Shown here: positions 24,331-31,252 of the stretch, one piece after another
Numbering within the stretch: position 1 is the first letter of the stretch
Layout of the letters: each line of letters begins with the position of its first letter
DNA from: JBHFEI01 sp041928815
GTDB taxonomy: Bacteria; Pseudomonadota; Alphaproteobacteria; Rhizobiales; Rhizobiaceae
Direction of reading: 5' to 3'
Assembly (NCBI RefSeq): GCF_041928815.1
Contig: NZ_JBHFEI010000025.1
Location: forward strand, 1 to 32,376
Length of the DNA: 32,376 nucleotides
Made by a program: the position numbers and the translations under genes
Notes under the pieces: model-generated
Databases searched by the model: none
What the model was told of the DNA's origin: nothing
The model's input: the letters and a program-made list of their open reading frames with translations, nothing else

Positions 24331-24733
24331 GGGTTTGTCTCCCGTTGGTTTCTCCGGCCACGCCCTTCGCGGCCGGTCGGGTCACTCAAGCGGCGGTACG
24401 CCTGAGGCGCGGAACGCGCCGGTCCCGGTCCACCGGGCTTCTCGGGAGCGCAGCGAAATGAGCGGAAACCGGTTGACGGGGACAGGCTCCGCCGCAGACC
24501 CCGACCACACCAGGCCGAGAAGGCGGGGACGGACAACGGAGACAACGCCACACCGAACCAACACCTGGTCACGGTCGACGACGACGGGGAGGATCAAGCC
24601 TGAAGGTGCGATCAGGATTGGCGCCGCCTGAGCGGCGATTTGGAGAGGTTTCCCACCTCACGCCACAGGGGAACCTGTCCGGACACCAGAAAACGGCCTG
24701 ACGGCGATGTGACGACCTAGGCGGGGGCAATGG
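24331..24733. ncRNA. Structured leader copy 2
   Basis: Nearly identical to 22218-22495 over about 270 bp, with weaker similarity to about 24720. Stem CCGGCC/GGCCGG (24354-24359/24371-24376), CGCC-TGA-GGCG hairpin, and stem ACCGG/CCGGT (24432-24436/24469-24473) around a 32-nt loop with GAGCGCAGCGAA (24446-24457). The last stem differs from copies 1 and 3 but still pairs. The region separates TA locus 3 from paralog B and contains no convincing ORF. Confidence 0.55.
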
Positions 24734-25042
24734 TTAGGCGTCGGACCAGTCGTCCGGCATATCCTCACCACGTTTGAGGATGCGGAGAACTTCGACAAGA
24801 TCGTCACTGACGACACGGAAGGCGATGGCAGCGCTATGCTCGAACCCGATCAGACGCAGGCCTGGCAGGATGTGATCCCGCACCGTGCCGCGTTCGGGAA
24901 AGGTGTCGAGTGACAGACAAGCCGCTTCGATACGGGTGACGTATCCCCCTGCCCGCTCGTGGCCCGTCTTGTCGGCAATGTCCAGATAGATGCGCTTGAG
25001 ATCTGCGGCGGCGATCGGCCGGAAAACGACCTTATGCGCCAC
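24734..25042 (-). CDS. parE: RelE/ParE-family toxin (TA locus 3)
   Basis: A 102-aa RelE/ParE toxin starting with GTG: HKVVFRPIAAADLKRIYLDIAD, ERAGGYVTRIEAACLSLDTF, GLRLIGFEHSAAIAFRV and VEVLRILKRGEDMPDDW, the usual C-terminal strand and tail. It follows the antitoxin gene by 12 bp on the same strand. A different gyrase- or ribosome-poisoning subgroup from locus 2. Downstream comes structured leader copy 2. Confidence 0.87.
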   Translation of the reverse strand: MAHKVVFRPIAAADLKRIYLDIADKTGHERAGGYVTRIEAACLSLDTFPERGTVRDHILPGLRLIGFEHSAAIAFRVVSDDLVEVLRILKRGEDMPDDWSDA

Positions 25043-25054
25043 GCTTGGCGGCTT

Positions 25055-25309
25055 TCACCTGAAAGCCTGGTGAAAAGCCCGCAGCTCGGCAAAGACCTGA
25101 TCCGCCGGAATGCTCGGCCGGGGGTCATCGATCGCTTCCTGGATTTTGGCGCGGAGAATTTCGTCCAGTGCCGCTTCTTCCCGATCGAGGGCACGAAGCG
25201 CAGCACGCACAACCTCACTCGCAGACTCATAGGCACCGGTCGCCAGACGTGCGTCGATGCTGGCCTGTTGTTTGCCAAGGGTCAGGGTGATGGGTTTGCT
25301 TGTGCGCAT
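25055..25309 (-). CDS. parD: ParD-like antitoxin (TA locus 3)
   Basis: An 84-aa ribbon-helix-helix antitoxin: PITLTLGKQQASIDARLATG, then YESASEVVRAALRALDREEAAL, then ILRAKIQEAIDDPRPSIPAD and VFAELRAFHQAFR. The last residues look frameshifted: in another frame the DNA reads QVKAAKRGA up to a TAA that overlaps the toxin start region, matching the QVKTAKRR end of the related fragment at 22651. A one-base deletion near 25060-25070 would explain the shortened tail. Ribosome-binding site AGGAT before ATG 25309. Confidence 0.85.
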   Translation of the reverse strand: MRTSKPITLTLGKQQASIDARLATGAYESASEVVRAALRALDREEAALDEILRAKIQEAIDDPRPSIPADQVFAELRAFHQAFR

Positions 25310-25329
25310 GGATGAGATCCTTCCTGATC

Positions 25330-25375
25330 GCTTATAGCACGAAGCATGACAGTGTCATACTGATTTCTGACACCC
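25330..25375 (-). promoter_or_regulatory. TA locus 3 promoter/operator
   Basis: The palindrome ATGACA-G-TGTCAT (25346-25358) with a further TGACA half-site nearby (25368-25372) sits between GGTGTCAG and a CTATAAGC -10-like block on the minus strand. The frame matches the TA locus 1 promoter. A ParD dimer operator is the natural reading. Confidence 0.5.
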
Positions 25376-25379
25376 TAGA

Positions 25380-25499
25380 ACGTGCATCGTTTTCTCTTCA
25401 AAATTTTGAATTTTGCGCCGCAGGCCTTTTTAGAAAATTCTGAAAAATGTTTAGAAAAAAGTGTTCCGCAATGTTCAGTCTGTTCAGTTCTATATATAG
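25380..25499. other. AT-rich segment of the replication origin
   Basis: A strongly AT-rich 110-bp stretch directly beside the iterons, with the 14-bp palindrome TTCAAAATTTTGAA (25397-25410) and several TTTAGAAAA-like repeats. This is the expected position and composition of a DNA-unwinding element. No clear DnaA box was found. Confidence 0.6.
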
Positions 25500-25683
25500 G
25501 CGCGACCGATTCAGCGTAAAAGCGCGACCGATTCAGCGTAAAGGCGCGACCGATTCAGCGCGGAAAGATCCCGACGCGCGACCGATTCAGCGTAGGGGCG
25601 CGACCGATTCAGCGTAAGGCCTATACTAAGGCATTGAATCATCTAAGACCTGAGACCCCCTAAAGCGCGACCGATTCAGCGTA
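25500..25683. repeat. oriV: Iteron array of the plasmid replication origin (oriV)
   Basis: Six copies of GCGCGACCGATTCAGCGTA: 25500-25518, 25522-25540, 25544-25560 (last two bases differ), 25576-25594, 25598-25616 and 25665-25683. Start-to-start spacing is 22, 22, 32, 22 and 67 bp, i.e. about two or three helical turns for the first five. They are the binding sites of the RepA encoded next door; the last copy ends one base before the RepA stop codon. All copies face the same way. Iterons plus the flanking AT-rich segment form an iteron-type origin. Confidence 0.92.
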
Positions 25684-25684
25684 G

Positions 25685-26815
25685 CTAACTCTTTATGGTT
25701 TCACGCTTTTTCGTGGAACCCTTGGCCGGGATTGACAGCACATCGGAATCAGCGGGTTTCAGGCGTATTCCTGTCTCAGTCAGGCTGACCGGAAGCTTCG
25801 GAAAAACCTCACAAATATGTGCCAGCTCTTTCGTGAACTTCGCCCGGAAATCCCGGTCACGGGTGTAGCCGCCGGTCTTGCCTGAGGTTACAAAGTGCCC
25901 CTCGCCGAACTGCTCTTTCAGGGCTTCCCAACTGATCGCGATCGGCTCGCTGAGGCTGTAGCTGCGATGGCTGAGCCAGTAGTAGATATCAATCTTGCGG
26001 GGGGAGTCCGAGAACGCCTTGATGGCGTGGACGTTGACCGGCAGGGCGTGTTTCGCGAGGGTGTCGTAGAACTCGCGGCTGAAGGTGATCGTGCTCGGCC
26101 ACAGCATGCGTTGATCGGGGTCACTGGGGAACCAGACATCCAGGGATGCGAACGGGGCGGTGTTGATCGTCCTGGCACGCCCCCCCTTCTCGTCGAAGGT
26201 GCCAATGGTCATTTTACAAGCCGCCAAGGCGTTCACCTGCTGCTTGAACGCGGTGAGATTGCCACGCGGTCCGCCGTTGGCCTCGAACCCCATCTTGTTG
26301 ATGAATGCGGTCAGGCTGTCGTCGATGTTGATCGTCGGCGACTGCTGGCGGATTGCTTCACTGCACAGGTGCAGCAGCAGCAGGCGGGCACGGGAGCCAT
26401 ATGGCAGCGGCTGCTTCACGAACTCGCCCTCGGGGGACAGCAGCTCACCAGCGTTGACGATGAGGCGCATGTTGCCCTGCTTGCTGCGGTATTCACGCTC
26501 CTCGATAGGCTGGCGATTGTAGGGCAGGCCACACAGAGCCAGAACGCTATGGATGTGGCGCAGGTCTTCGCGTGTTCCGCCGGCTTCAAGAGCATCCTTG
26601 CTTTTGGCGCGGCGTCGGGCACCTGGCGACATCGCGGCGATTTCGGATGCGCGGGCCTCCGCCTGGGCATCACGCTCGGCCTGTTCGACAATCAGCTGGC
26701 GTGCCTCGACCGCGAAGACTGTAGGTAATTTGTATTTCTCGCGAGCCTGGGCAAGCTTCTTGCGCAGGTCGGCGTCGCGGACTAGGGAGAGATCAGGCAA
26801 GGAGGTGTCATTCAT
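25685..26815 (-). CDS. repA: Plasmid replication initiator RepA
   Basis: A 376-aa initiator that binds the iterons and opens the origin. It belongs to the RepA family of PF04796 type found on alphaproteobacterial plasmids: HIHSVLALCGLPYNRQPIEE, then MRLIVNAGELLSPEGEFVKQ, PYGSRARLLLLHLCSEAIRQ, a winged-helix region (about 150-215, with INKMGFEANGGPRGNLTAFK), and ISREFYDTL-like and IKAFSDSPRKIDIYYWL blocks in the second half. The C-terminus is basic (STKKRETIKS). It is the last gene of a parA / partner / repA operon, 6 bp behind the partner gene. The iterons lie downstream of the gene, not upstream, so repA autoregulation probably acts at the operon promoter or is indirect. Confidence 0.9.
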   Translation of the reverse strand: MNDTSLPDLSLVRDADLRKKLAQAREKYKLPTVFAVEARQLIVEQAERDAQAEARASEIAAMSPGARRRAKSKDALEAGGTREDLRHIHSVLALCGLPYNRQPIEEREYRSKQGNMRLIVNAGELLSPEGEFVKQPLPYGSRARLLLLHLCSEAIRQQSPTINIDDSLTAFINKMGFEANGGPRGNLTAFKQQVNALAACKMTIGTFDEKGGRARTINTAPFASLDVWFPSDPDQRMLWPSTITFSREFYDTLAKHALPVNVHAIKAFSDSPRKIDIYYWLSHRSYSLSEPIAISWEALKEQFGEGHFVTSGKTGGYTRDRDFRAKFTKELAHICEVFPKLPVSLTETGIRLKPADSDVLSIPAKGSTKKRETIKS

Positions 26816-26821
26816 GCCCGA

Positions 26822-27154
26822 TTACTTCCCTTTTCCCTCCACCGTGTCCAGCAAAGCCTCGATTGCCTCGCAGTACGATTGCCCGCCGTTGGCGTCGCAA
26901 TAGGCTTTAAGGCGCTCGATAACCCGCTTTGGGCCGGTGACGCTGATCTTGTCCTGTGCCTCCTTCCGCTTCGGCCCAGGCTTGCGACGGGCATGGACGT
27001 CGCGAGACACGAATCCCAGCGACTGGCCTGCCTGCAGCACCTTCGACAGGTCAGGAGCTGGCTCAACAGCAGGTGCGGCAGCTTCGGGTGCCTTCTGCCG
27101 CTGCGGCGGCAATTTCACAGTATCGGTCACAGGTTTGTCGAATCCGTAGCTCAT
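26822..27154 (-). CDS. Small partition-partner / DNA-binding protein
   Basis: A 110-aa basic protein in the ParB position. The N-terminal 45 residues are Pro/Ala-rich and probably disordered; the core is ARRKPGPKRKEAQDKISVTG and then PKRVIERLKAYCDANGGQSY, followed by an acidic helix (EAIEALLDTVEG). The latter half resembles short ribbon-helix-helix proteins that bind a centromere and stimulate ParA. Its ATG overlaps the ParA stop (ATGA at 27151-27154). It is likely the centromere-binding partner and may also repress the operon. Its sequence family is not certain. Confidence 0.7.
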   Translation of the reverse strand: MSYGFDKPVTDTVKLPPQRQKAPEAAAPAVEPAPDLSKVLQAGQSLGFVSRDVHARRKPGPKRKEAQDKISVTGPKRVIERLKAYCDANGGQSYCEAIEALLDTVEGKGK

Positions 27155-27882
27155 GCGGCGGCCTCATGCTGGGAGAGCTGGTTGACGACCTCTTGGGTGT
27201 ACTCCTTCGCGTTCTGTACAGCCGCCTCCAGCGGTTTGAGGACACGCTCCTGCTGCGACGCGGTGCTATTCTGGACCTCGGCACGCCCCTGTGCTAGCAG
27301 CTCGCTGAGCAGCGATCCTTCGCGGAAGATACGGGTATAAGCGGCGCGTCGAACGATCGAGGACGACAGGATCCGCATGTCGGCCGCCAGCAGTTCCTTG
27401 CGGACGTCCTTCTCGTCGCTGGTCTGGAACGCCGCGTTGACGCGGGTCATCAGAAGCGCGTGCCCTATGGTCTTGTTCATCATGCGACCAGTGTTCTTGA
27501 TGAGGTGAACGGCACGGGCCGCCTGTCGGGCCTCCATAGGCGTCGGCTCAAAGGGCACCAGCACCAGATCGGACTGGCTGATGGCATATGTAACAAGTGT
27601 CGAAGCTGTGCCCTCCAGGTCGATGATCAGATAATCGGCCTTGCCTTGGATACCATCGATGGTATCGAGGAATTCGGTTTCGCCCGGTACGCGCCTTACA
27701 AGGAACGGTACGTCCCTTCCTTGCTGCTGACGCTGGTCCGCCCATAACATCAGATTCTGGTTTGGATCGCAGTCCAAGATCGCAACCGTGGCACCGGCAT
27801 GGTGGATCTGTTCCGCCAACAGCAGCGCTGACGTGGTTTTACTGGATCCGCCTTTGGGGTTGGCGAAGGTGATTGTGAACAT
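27151..27882 (-). CDS. parA: ParA-family partition ATPase
   Basis: A 243-aa ATPase of the ParA/Soj/MinD family (short type Ib-like form, no N-terminal DNA-binding domain) that distributes plasmid copies at division. The P-loop is NPKGGSSKTTSALLLA (residues 8-23), where Ser replaces the second Gly of KGGxGKTT; the signature Lys and the Thr pair are kept. Other blocks: AILDCDPNQNLMLW (switch I region), YLIIDLEGTAS (Walker B) and SDLVLVPFEPTPMEA. A strong AGGAG precedes the ATG. First gene of the par-rep operon; a large AT-rich inverted repeat upstream is a candidate centromere or operator. A decayed parA of another plasmid lies at 5953-6614. Confidence 0.92.
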   Translation of the reverse strand: MFTITFANPKGGSSKTTSALLLAEQIHHAGATVAILDCDPNQNLMLWADQRQQQGRDVPFLVRRVPGETEFLDTIDGIQGKADYLIIDLEGTASTLVTYAISQSDLVLVPFEPTPMEARQAARAVHLIKNTGRMMNKTIGHALLMTRVNAAFQTSDEKDVRKELLAADMRILSSSIVRRAAYTRIFREGSLLSELLAQGRAEVQNSTASQQERVLKPLEAAVQNAKEYTQEVVNQLSQHEAAA

Positions 27883-27902
27883 TGAGCTCTCCTGTTTGAT
27901 AC

Positions 27903-27922
27903 TAACGTAAACGATAACGTTA
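27903..27922. promoter_or_regulatory. Operator-like inverted repeat upstream of parA
   Basis: TAACGT (27903-27908) and ACGTTA (27917-27922) form an inverted repeat 20 bp upstream of the parA start, within likely promoter DNA. It could be the autoregulatory site of ParA or its partner. Confidence 0.45.
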
Positions 27923-27967
27923 AAGAATGCATTAGCTTTGAAATTATCGCAGACATTAAATTTAGCT

Positions 27968-28007
27968 CTAAAATTAACTTTACAATTGACTCTAAAGTTA
28001 ATTTTAG
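27968..28007. repeat. 40-bp AT-rich inverted repeat, candidate parS
   Basis: CTAAAATTAACTTTA (27968-27982) and its exact reverse complement (27993-28007) with a 10-bp spacer CAATTGACTC. A related sequence, TTAGCTTTGAAATTA, occurs about 30 bp nearer parA (27932-27946), giving a partial extra repeat. Upstream position and repeats match centromere sites of small par loci; it could also be a strong hairpin. Confidence 0.6.
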
Positions 28008-28148
28008 AAATAAAGAAAATATATTATAAATCAATGTCATAAAAAATATAGGCAGGCGAGAAAAATTATATACTACCGGAAGTAGAATCAAAAGCAGTCG
28101 CACCTTCTCGCCGGCAAGCGCGCGCTAACGAGAAGAGGATGAAATAAA

Positions 28149-28229
28149 ATGCCTATTTTAATTGCTAGAGCCGCACGGTATCAAACGTGCGGATTGAGAA
28201 AACGAAGGCAGGATTGCAAATTCCACTAA
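28149..28229 (+). CDS. Possible 26-aa peptide over a hairpin
   Basis: ATG 28149 follows AGAAGAGG (28131-28138); the peptide starts MPILIARAARYQTCG and is basic with two Cys. The coding stretch contains a hairpin CCGCACG (28171-28177)/CGTGCGG (28186-28192). It might be a leader peptide for the membrane-protein gene that follows 22 bp later. Weakly supported. Confidence 0.25.
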   Translation: MPILIARAARYQTCGLRKRRQDCKFH

Positions 28230-28251
28230 GGAAGTTAACTAAGAGAATTAA

Positions 28252-28458
28252 ATGATAAAGTTGCTAAAAGATTTCTGGAATAGAATTCCAAAAAAGACAT
28301 TTGCTGAAGTGTACATATCATGTCTCGCGTTAATATTATTAATTTTTATATTAGATACATTATTTATATTGCCCGATTTTTTAGCTGTAGCGGGTATTTT
28401 TATATGGGGAACATACGCCTATATAAAATTATTCATTAATCCGTATGATCCAAAATGA
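28252..28458 (+). CDS. Small membrane protein (68 aa)
   Basis: Two hydrophobic segments (about 19-39, VYISCLALILLIFILDTLF, and about 44-63, LAVAGIFIWGTYAYIKLF) after a basic N-terminus. Very AT-rich, like the next gene, which starts 14 bp after its stop with a good ribosome-binding site; the two are probably one operon. A small two-helix membrane protein in front of a toxin-like gene could be an immunity protein or a helper, but that is a guess. Confidence 0.55.
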   Translation: MIKLLKDFWNRIPKKTFAEVYISCLALILLIFILDTLFILPDFLAVAGIFIWGTYAYIKLFINPYDPK

Positions 28459-28472
28459 CTATAAGGTGAAAA

Positions 28473-29762
28473 ATGCCAGGAAATGTAGAAACAGAAAAGA
28501 CAGACGATCAAAAAGTTTACGATTATTTTCTTAATATTTCAGGAATTGGTGCTGCCGTAAGCACATATATCATAGCGTCAGCAAGATATGCTGCCAGATC
28601 TGAAATATTTTATGATATTCCATTATCTTCTGTTGCACCAGTATATACATTAGCTGGAATAGCAGTTGATTTTGCGCAATATAGGAACGCTGGATACGGC
28701 GTGACAGGTGCAGCTACTTGGACTGCAGCGCAATTAGCTGTCACATTTACTATTGATTATGGTATAGCTGCTGCTGCAGGAATGGCAACGGGTATCCCTG
28801 TAGTTGGGACTGTAGCACCATACGCAGGATTAGCCCTTGCTGCCTACGTAAACTACGAGATAGGAAATGCGTTCCATAATACGTCTGAGTATTTTATAGG
28901 AATAAATAAAACAGAAAATGATATACAGCAAGTAGTTGGTGAGTCCCCTGGCTATATCTATGGTGAAGCTGAAGACGGGGCCACTCATTTGGAGGCGATT
29001 GTTACGTATGCTGATGGTCGACCAAATGGTTTCCCAGGGTCAGCCCTAAGTGCGCTGGATAGTTTTATTAGTGCAGTCATAAGCGCACTAACCGGGGGTA
29101 AAAATGCTGAAAGTGCCAAGCCCCTTGTAATTGATTTGAGTCCAGTATCAGGGATAGGAAGTGACGGTTTGGAGTTTATAAATCGCTTCTCTTCAAATGT
29201 ATTTTACGATTTTACGGATGACACTTACAAAGAACGATCTGCCTGGGTCGGTCCAAATGAAGGAATTATATTCTGGGATAAAGATTTGAACGATAGAGCT
29301 GGTCGTAACGAGATAATTTTAAGTTATGATTTGCCTGGAGCAAAAACTGATTTACATGCTCTTATATTAGCGGGATTTGATAAAAACAATGATGGAATAA
29401 TAAGTGCATCAGAAGCAGACGGAATTACAGATTCTGATGGAAAAGCGGACGCGGGAAAATTAAAAATTTGGCAGGATAAAAATACAAACGGCATATACGA
29501 CCCTGGAGAATCAAAAAATTTTTCGGATATAGTTTCGTTTATAGACTTCAAAGAAGCAGATTTTTCTAAATTAGATAAAGACAACGATGGAAAGATTGAT
29601 AAAGATCAGCTTCTCCAAATGGCAGATGGCTCCATTATATTTGGAGTATACAAAGTAGTACTTGCGGGGAGTGGGGAAGAAACTAAAGCGTATGATATGG
29701 CGTTCGCGTATGACGATGTTGGGTTTAAGGAAACAGCTACTGGTATAGTGACCTGCCACTGA
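28473..29762 (+). CDS. RTX/EF-hand calcium-binding toxin-like protein, truncated by IS
   Basis: 429 aa remain. Residues about 15-130 are alternately hydrophobic and Gly/Ala-rich (GIAAAAGMATGIPVVGTVA), reminiscent of pore-forming or membrane-inserting segments. From about 211, PLVIDLSP, SSNVFYDFTDD, SAWVGPNEGIIFWDKD follow the 'LDLDGDG ... FDLDGDG ... WVGPDDGLLxLDRN' plan of RTX and bacteriocin-like exoproteins. Three EF-hand loops follow: DKNNDGIISASE (303-314), DKNTNGIYDPGE (335-346) and DKDNDGKIDKDQ (368-379, final Glu replaced by Gln). The last residues (IVTCH) and stop come from the IS3 terminal repeat, so the natural C-terminus, where RTX repeats and a type I secretion signal would lie, is lost. 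Very AT-rich for this plasmid, so recently acquired. Confidence 0.7.
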   Translation: MPGNVETEKTDDQKVYDYFLNISGIGAAVSTYIIASARYAARSEIFYDIPLSSVAPVYTLAGIAVDFAQYRNAGYGVTGAATWTAAQLAVTFTIDYGIAAAAGMATGIPVVGTVAPYAGLALAAYVNYEIGNAFHNTSEYFIGINKTENDIQQVVGESPGYIYGEAEDGATHLEAIVTYADGRPNGFPGSALSALDSFISAVISALTGGKNAESAKPLVIDLSPVSGIGSDGLEFINRFSSNVFYDFTDDTYKERSAWVGPNEGIIFWDKDLNDRAGRNEIILSYDLPGAKTDLHALILAGFDKNNDGIISASEADGITDSDGKADAGKLKIWQDKNTNGIYDPGESKNFSDIVSFIDFKEADFSKLDKDNDGKIDKDQLLQMADGSIIFGVYKVVLAGSGEETKAYDMAFAYDDVGFKETATGIVTCH

Positions 29763-29810
29763 GAATTTCCTCCGAAATTGATTAGAGTCCGGCCCATTGA
29801 GGACGGACGA

Positions 29811-30077
29811 ATGAAGAAGCAGAGATTTACGGAAGAACAGATCATCGCTGTGCTGAAGGAGCAGGAGGCTGGTGGGAAAGCGGCGGACCTCTGCCGCAGG
29901 CACGGGATTTCCGAGGCAACATTTTACAACTGGAAAGCCAAATACGGCGGCATGGACGTCTCCGAGGCGAAGCGGCTGAAGGCGCTTGAAGAGGAGAACG
30001 CCAAGCTGAAGAAGCTGCTGGCCGAGCAGATGCTGGATGTGGCGGCACTTCGTGAGCTTCTCGCAAAAAAATGGTAG
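29811..30077 (+). CDS. IS3-family transposase OrfA
   Basis: An 88-aa protein: KKQRFTEEQIIAVLKEQEAG then CRRHGISEATFYNWKAKYGG, the helix-turn-helix that binds the IS ends, and a leucine-zipper helix (RLKALEEENAKLKKLLAEQ) for multimerisation. I start at ATG 29811. It ends just after the run of seven A (30065-30071), the site of -1 frameshifting. Intact. Confidence 0.93.
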   Translation: MKKQRFTEEQIIAVLKEQEAGGKAADLCRRHGISEATFYNWKAKYGGMDVSEAKRLKALEEENAKLKKLLAEQMLDVAALRELLAKKW

Positions 30078-31000
30078 GGCCTGTCGCCAAGCGTGACGCC
30101 GTCGCGCATCTGAAGGCCTTGATGGGCCTCTCGGAGCGTCGGGCCTGCCAGATCATTTCCGCCGACCGCAAGATGATCCGCTACCGGTCCTGCCGACCGC
30201 CGGAAGTCGAACTGCGAATGAAGCTGCGCGACCTCGCCAACCAGCGACGGCGTTTCGGATATCGGCGGCTGTTCATCGTGCTCAGACGGGAGGGAGAACG
30301 ATCCGGCGTCAATCGCATCTATCGGCTGTATCGCGAGGAGGGTCTTTCCGTTCGCAAACGGAAGGCTCGGCGACGTGCCGTGGGCACACGTGCGCCGATC
30401 CTGGTGGAGGCGAAGGCCAATGCGCGATGGTCACTGGATTTCGTCCACGATCAGTTCGCCTGCGGCAGGCGCTTCCGCGTGCTTAATATTGTCGACGACG
30501 TCACGCGCGAATGCCTGGCGGCCATCCCGGACACGTCAATCTCCGGCCGTCGTGTTGCTCGCGAACTGACAACACTGATCGAACGGCGCGGCAAGCCCGG
30601 CATGATCGTCTCCGACAATGGCACCGAGTTCACGTCGAATGCGATCCTGATTTGGTCCAGGGATCACAAGGTCGAATGGCACTACATCGCGCCGGGCAAG
30701 CCGATGCAGAATGGCTATGTCGAGAGTTTCAACGGCCGCATGCGTGATGAACTGCTCAACGAAAGCCTGTTCTTCGGTCTCGATCACGCCCGCAGCGCCA
30801 TTGCCGAATGGGTCGACGACTACAACACCTTCCGGCCGCACTCGTCGCTCGGATACCAGACCCCGGCAGCTTATGCCGGGACCATCGCCGCAACCGGCTC
30901 CAACGCTGCGCAATATGAAAGCTACGCGTTTCCGCCGGTTGCTACCACCGCGCCATCTGGCGTATCAAAAACCGCCGAGGCTCTAATCGCCGCTGGATGA
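30071..31000 (+). CDS. IS3-family transposase OrfB (DDE)
   Basis: A 309-aa catalytic subunit, normally made as an OrfAB fusion by -1 slippage on A AAA AAA at 30065-30071. DDE residues: D in RWSLDFVHDQ, D in IVSDNGTEFTS, and E about 35 residues later in YNxxR-type context (HYIAPGKPMQNGYVESFNGR with E in VESFNGR). The family's N-terminal HTH_21 block is RRFGYRRLFIVLRREG. The C-terminal Arg/Ser-rich YNTFRPHSSLGYQTPAAY tail is typical. Intact, so the element may be active. Confidence 0.93.
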   Translation: MVGPVAKRDAVAHLKALMGLSERRACQIISADRKMIRYRSCRPPEVELRMKLRDLANQRRRFGYRRLFIVLRREGERSGVNRIYRLYREEGLSVRKRKARRRAVGTRAPILVEAKANARWSLDFVHDQFACGRRFRVLNIVDDVTRECLAAIPDTSISGRRVARELTTLIERRGKPGMIVSDNGTEFTSNAILIWSRDHKVEWHYIAPGKPMQNGYVESFNGRMRDELLNESLFFGLDHARSAIAEWVDDYNTFRPHSSLGYQTPAAYAGTIAATGSNAAQYESYAFPPVATTAPSGVSKTAEALIAAG

Positions 31001-31015
31001 AAGTTCAGTGGCAGG

Positions 31016-31252
31016 TCACTTAGGATCAGGCAGGGCAGGGGGTGTGCGAAGCCTTAGCAATCGCCCTTTTCCATCCTTCCAACGGCCGATCTCTTCGCAC
31101 CACCAGCGTCCATCGCCAAGATGGATAACGGTTTGACCATGTGGCCTGTCACAATGCTCACAGCGCCCTTTGGCCCGCTTGAACCGGATGATGTCGGTGA
31201 GCTGTGCCCAGTCAATGGGATAAAGCCAGCGGTGTTGTGGCCGGATCGGCAT
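31016..31252 (-). pseudogene. HNH-endonuclease-like gene, 3' end cut by the IS
   Basis: The 78-codon remainder begins MPIRPQHRWLYPIDW, then IIRFKRAKGRCEHCDRPHGQ and LGDGRWWCEEIGRWKDGKGR. This is the N-terminal half, with the first zinc-binding CxxC, of small HNH proteins common on alphaproteobacterial plasmids; the HNH half (typically AHLDHDPxNN and onwards) is missing. The stop codon is supplied by the IS terminal repeat (TGA at 31018-31016). The ATG shares a base with the resolvase stop (TGATG), so the gene was coupled to the resolvase. Confidence 0.75.

Larger units (their letters stand above)
29747..31020 (+). mobile_element. Complete IS3-family insertion sequence
   Basis: About 1.27 kb, bounded by matching terminal repeats AGTGACCTGCCACTGA at both ends (left 29747-29762; right ending 31020, reverse complement). 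It carries orfA and orfB overlapping in the -1 frame. The flanks (TGGTAT on the left, TAGGAT on the right) show no 3-5 bp direct repeat, so the two sides were probably not contiguous when it inserted, or a deletion or recombination between copies followed. Confidence 0.9.

Noticed and set aside
25500..25683. CRISPR array
   Set aside because: The 19-bp repeats are separated by 3-48 bp, too short and irregular for spacers, and they sit next to repA. They are iterons.
25895..26728. 277-codon plus-strand frame over repA
   Set aside because: Antisense to a well-supported RepA; no recognisable domains.
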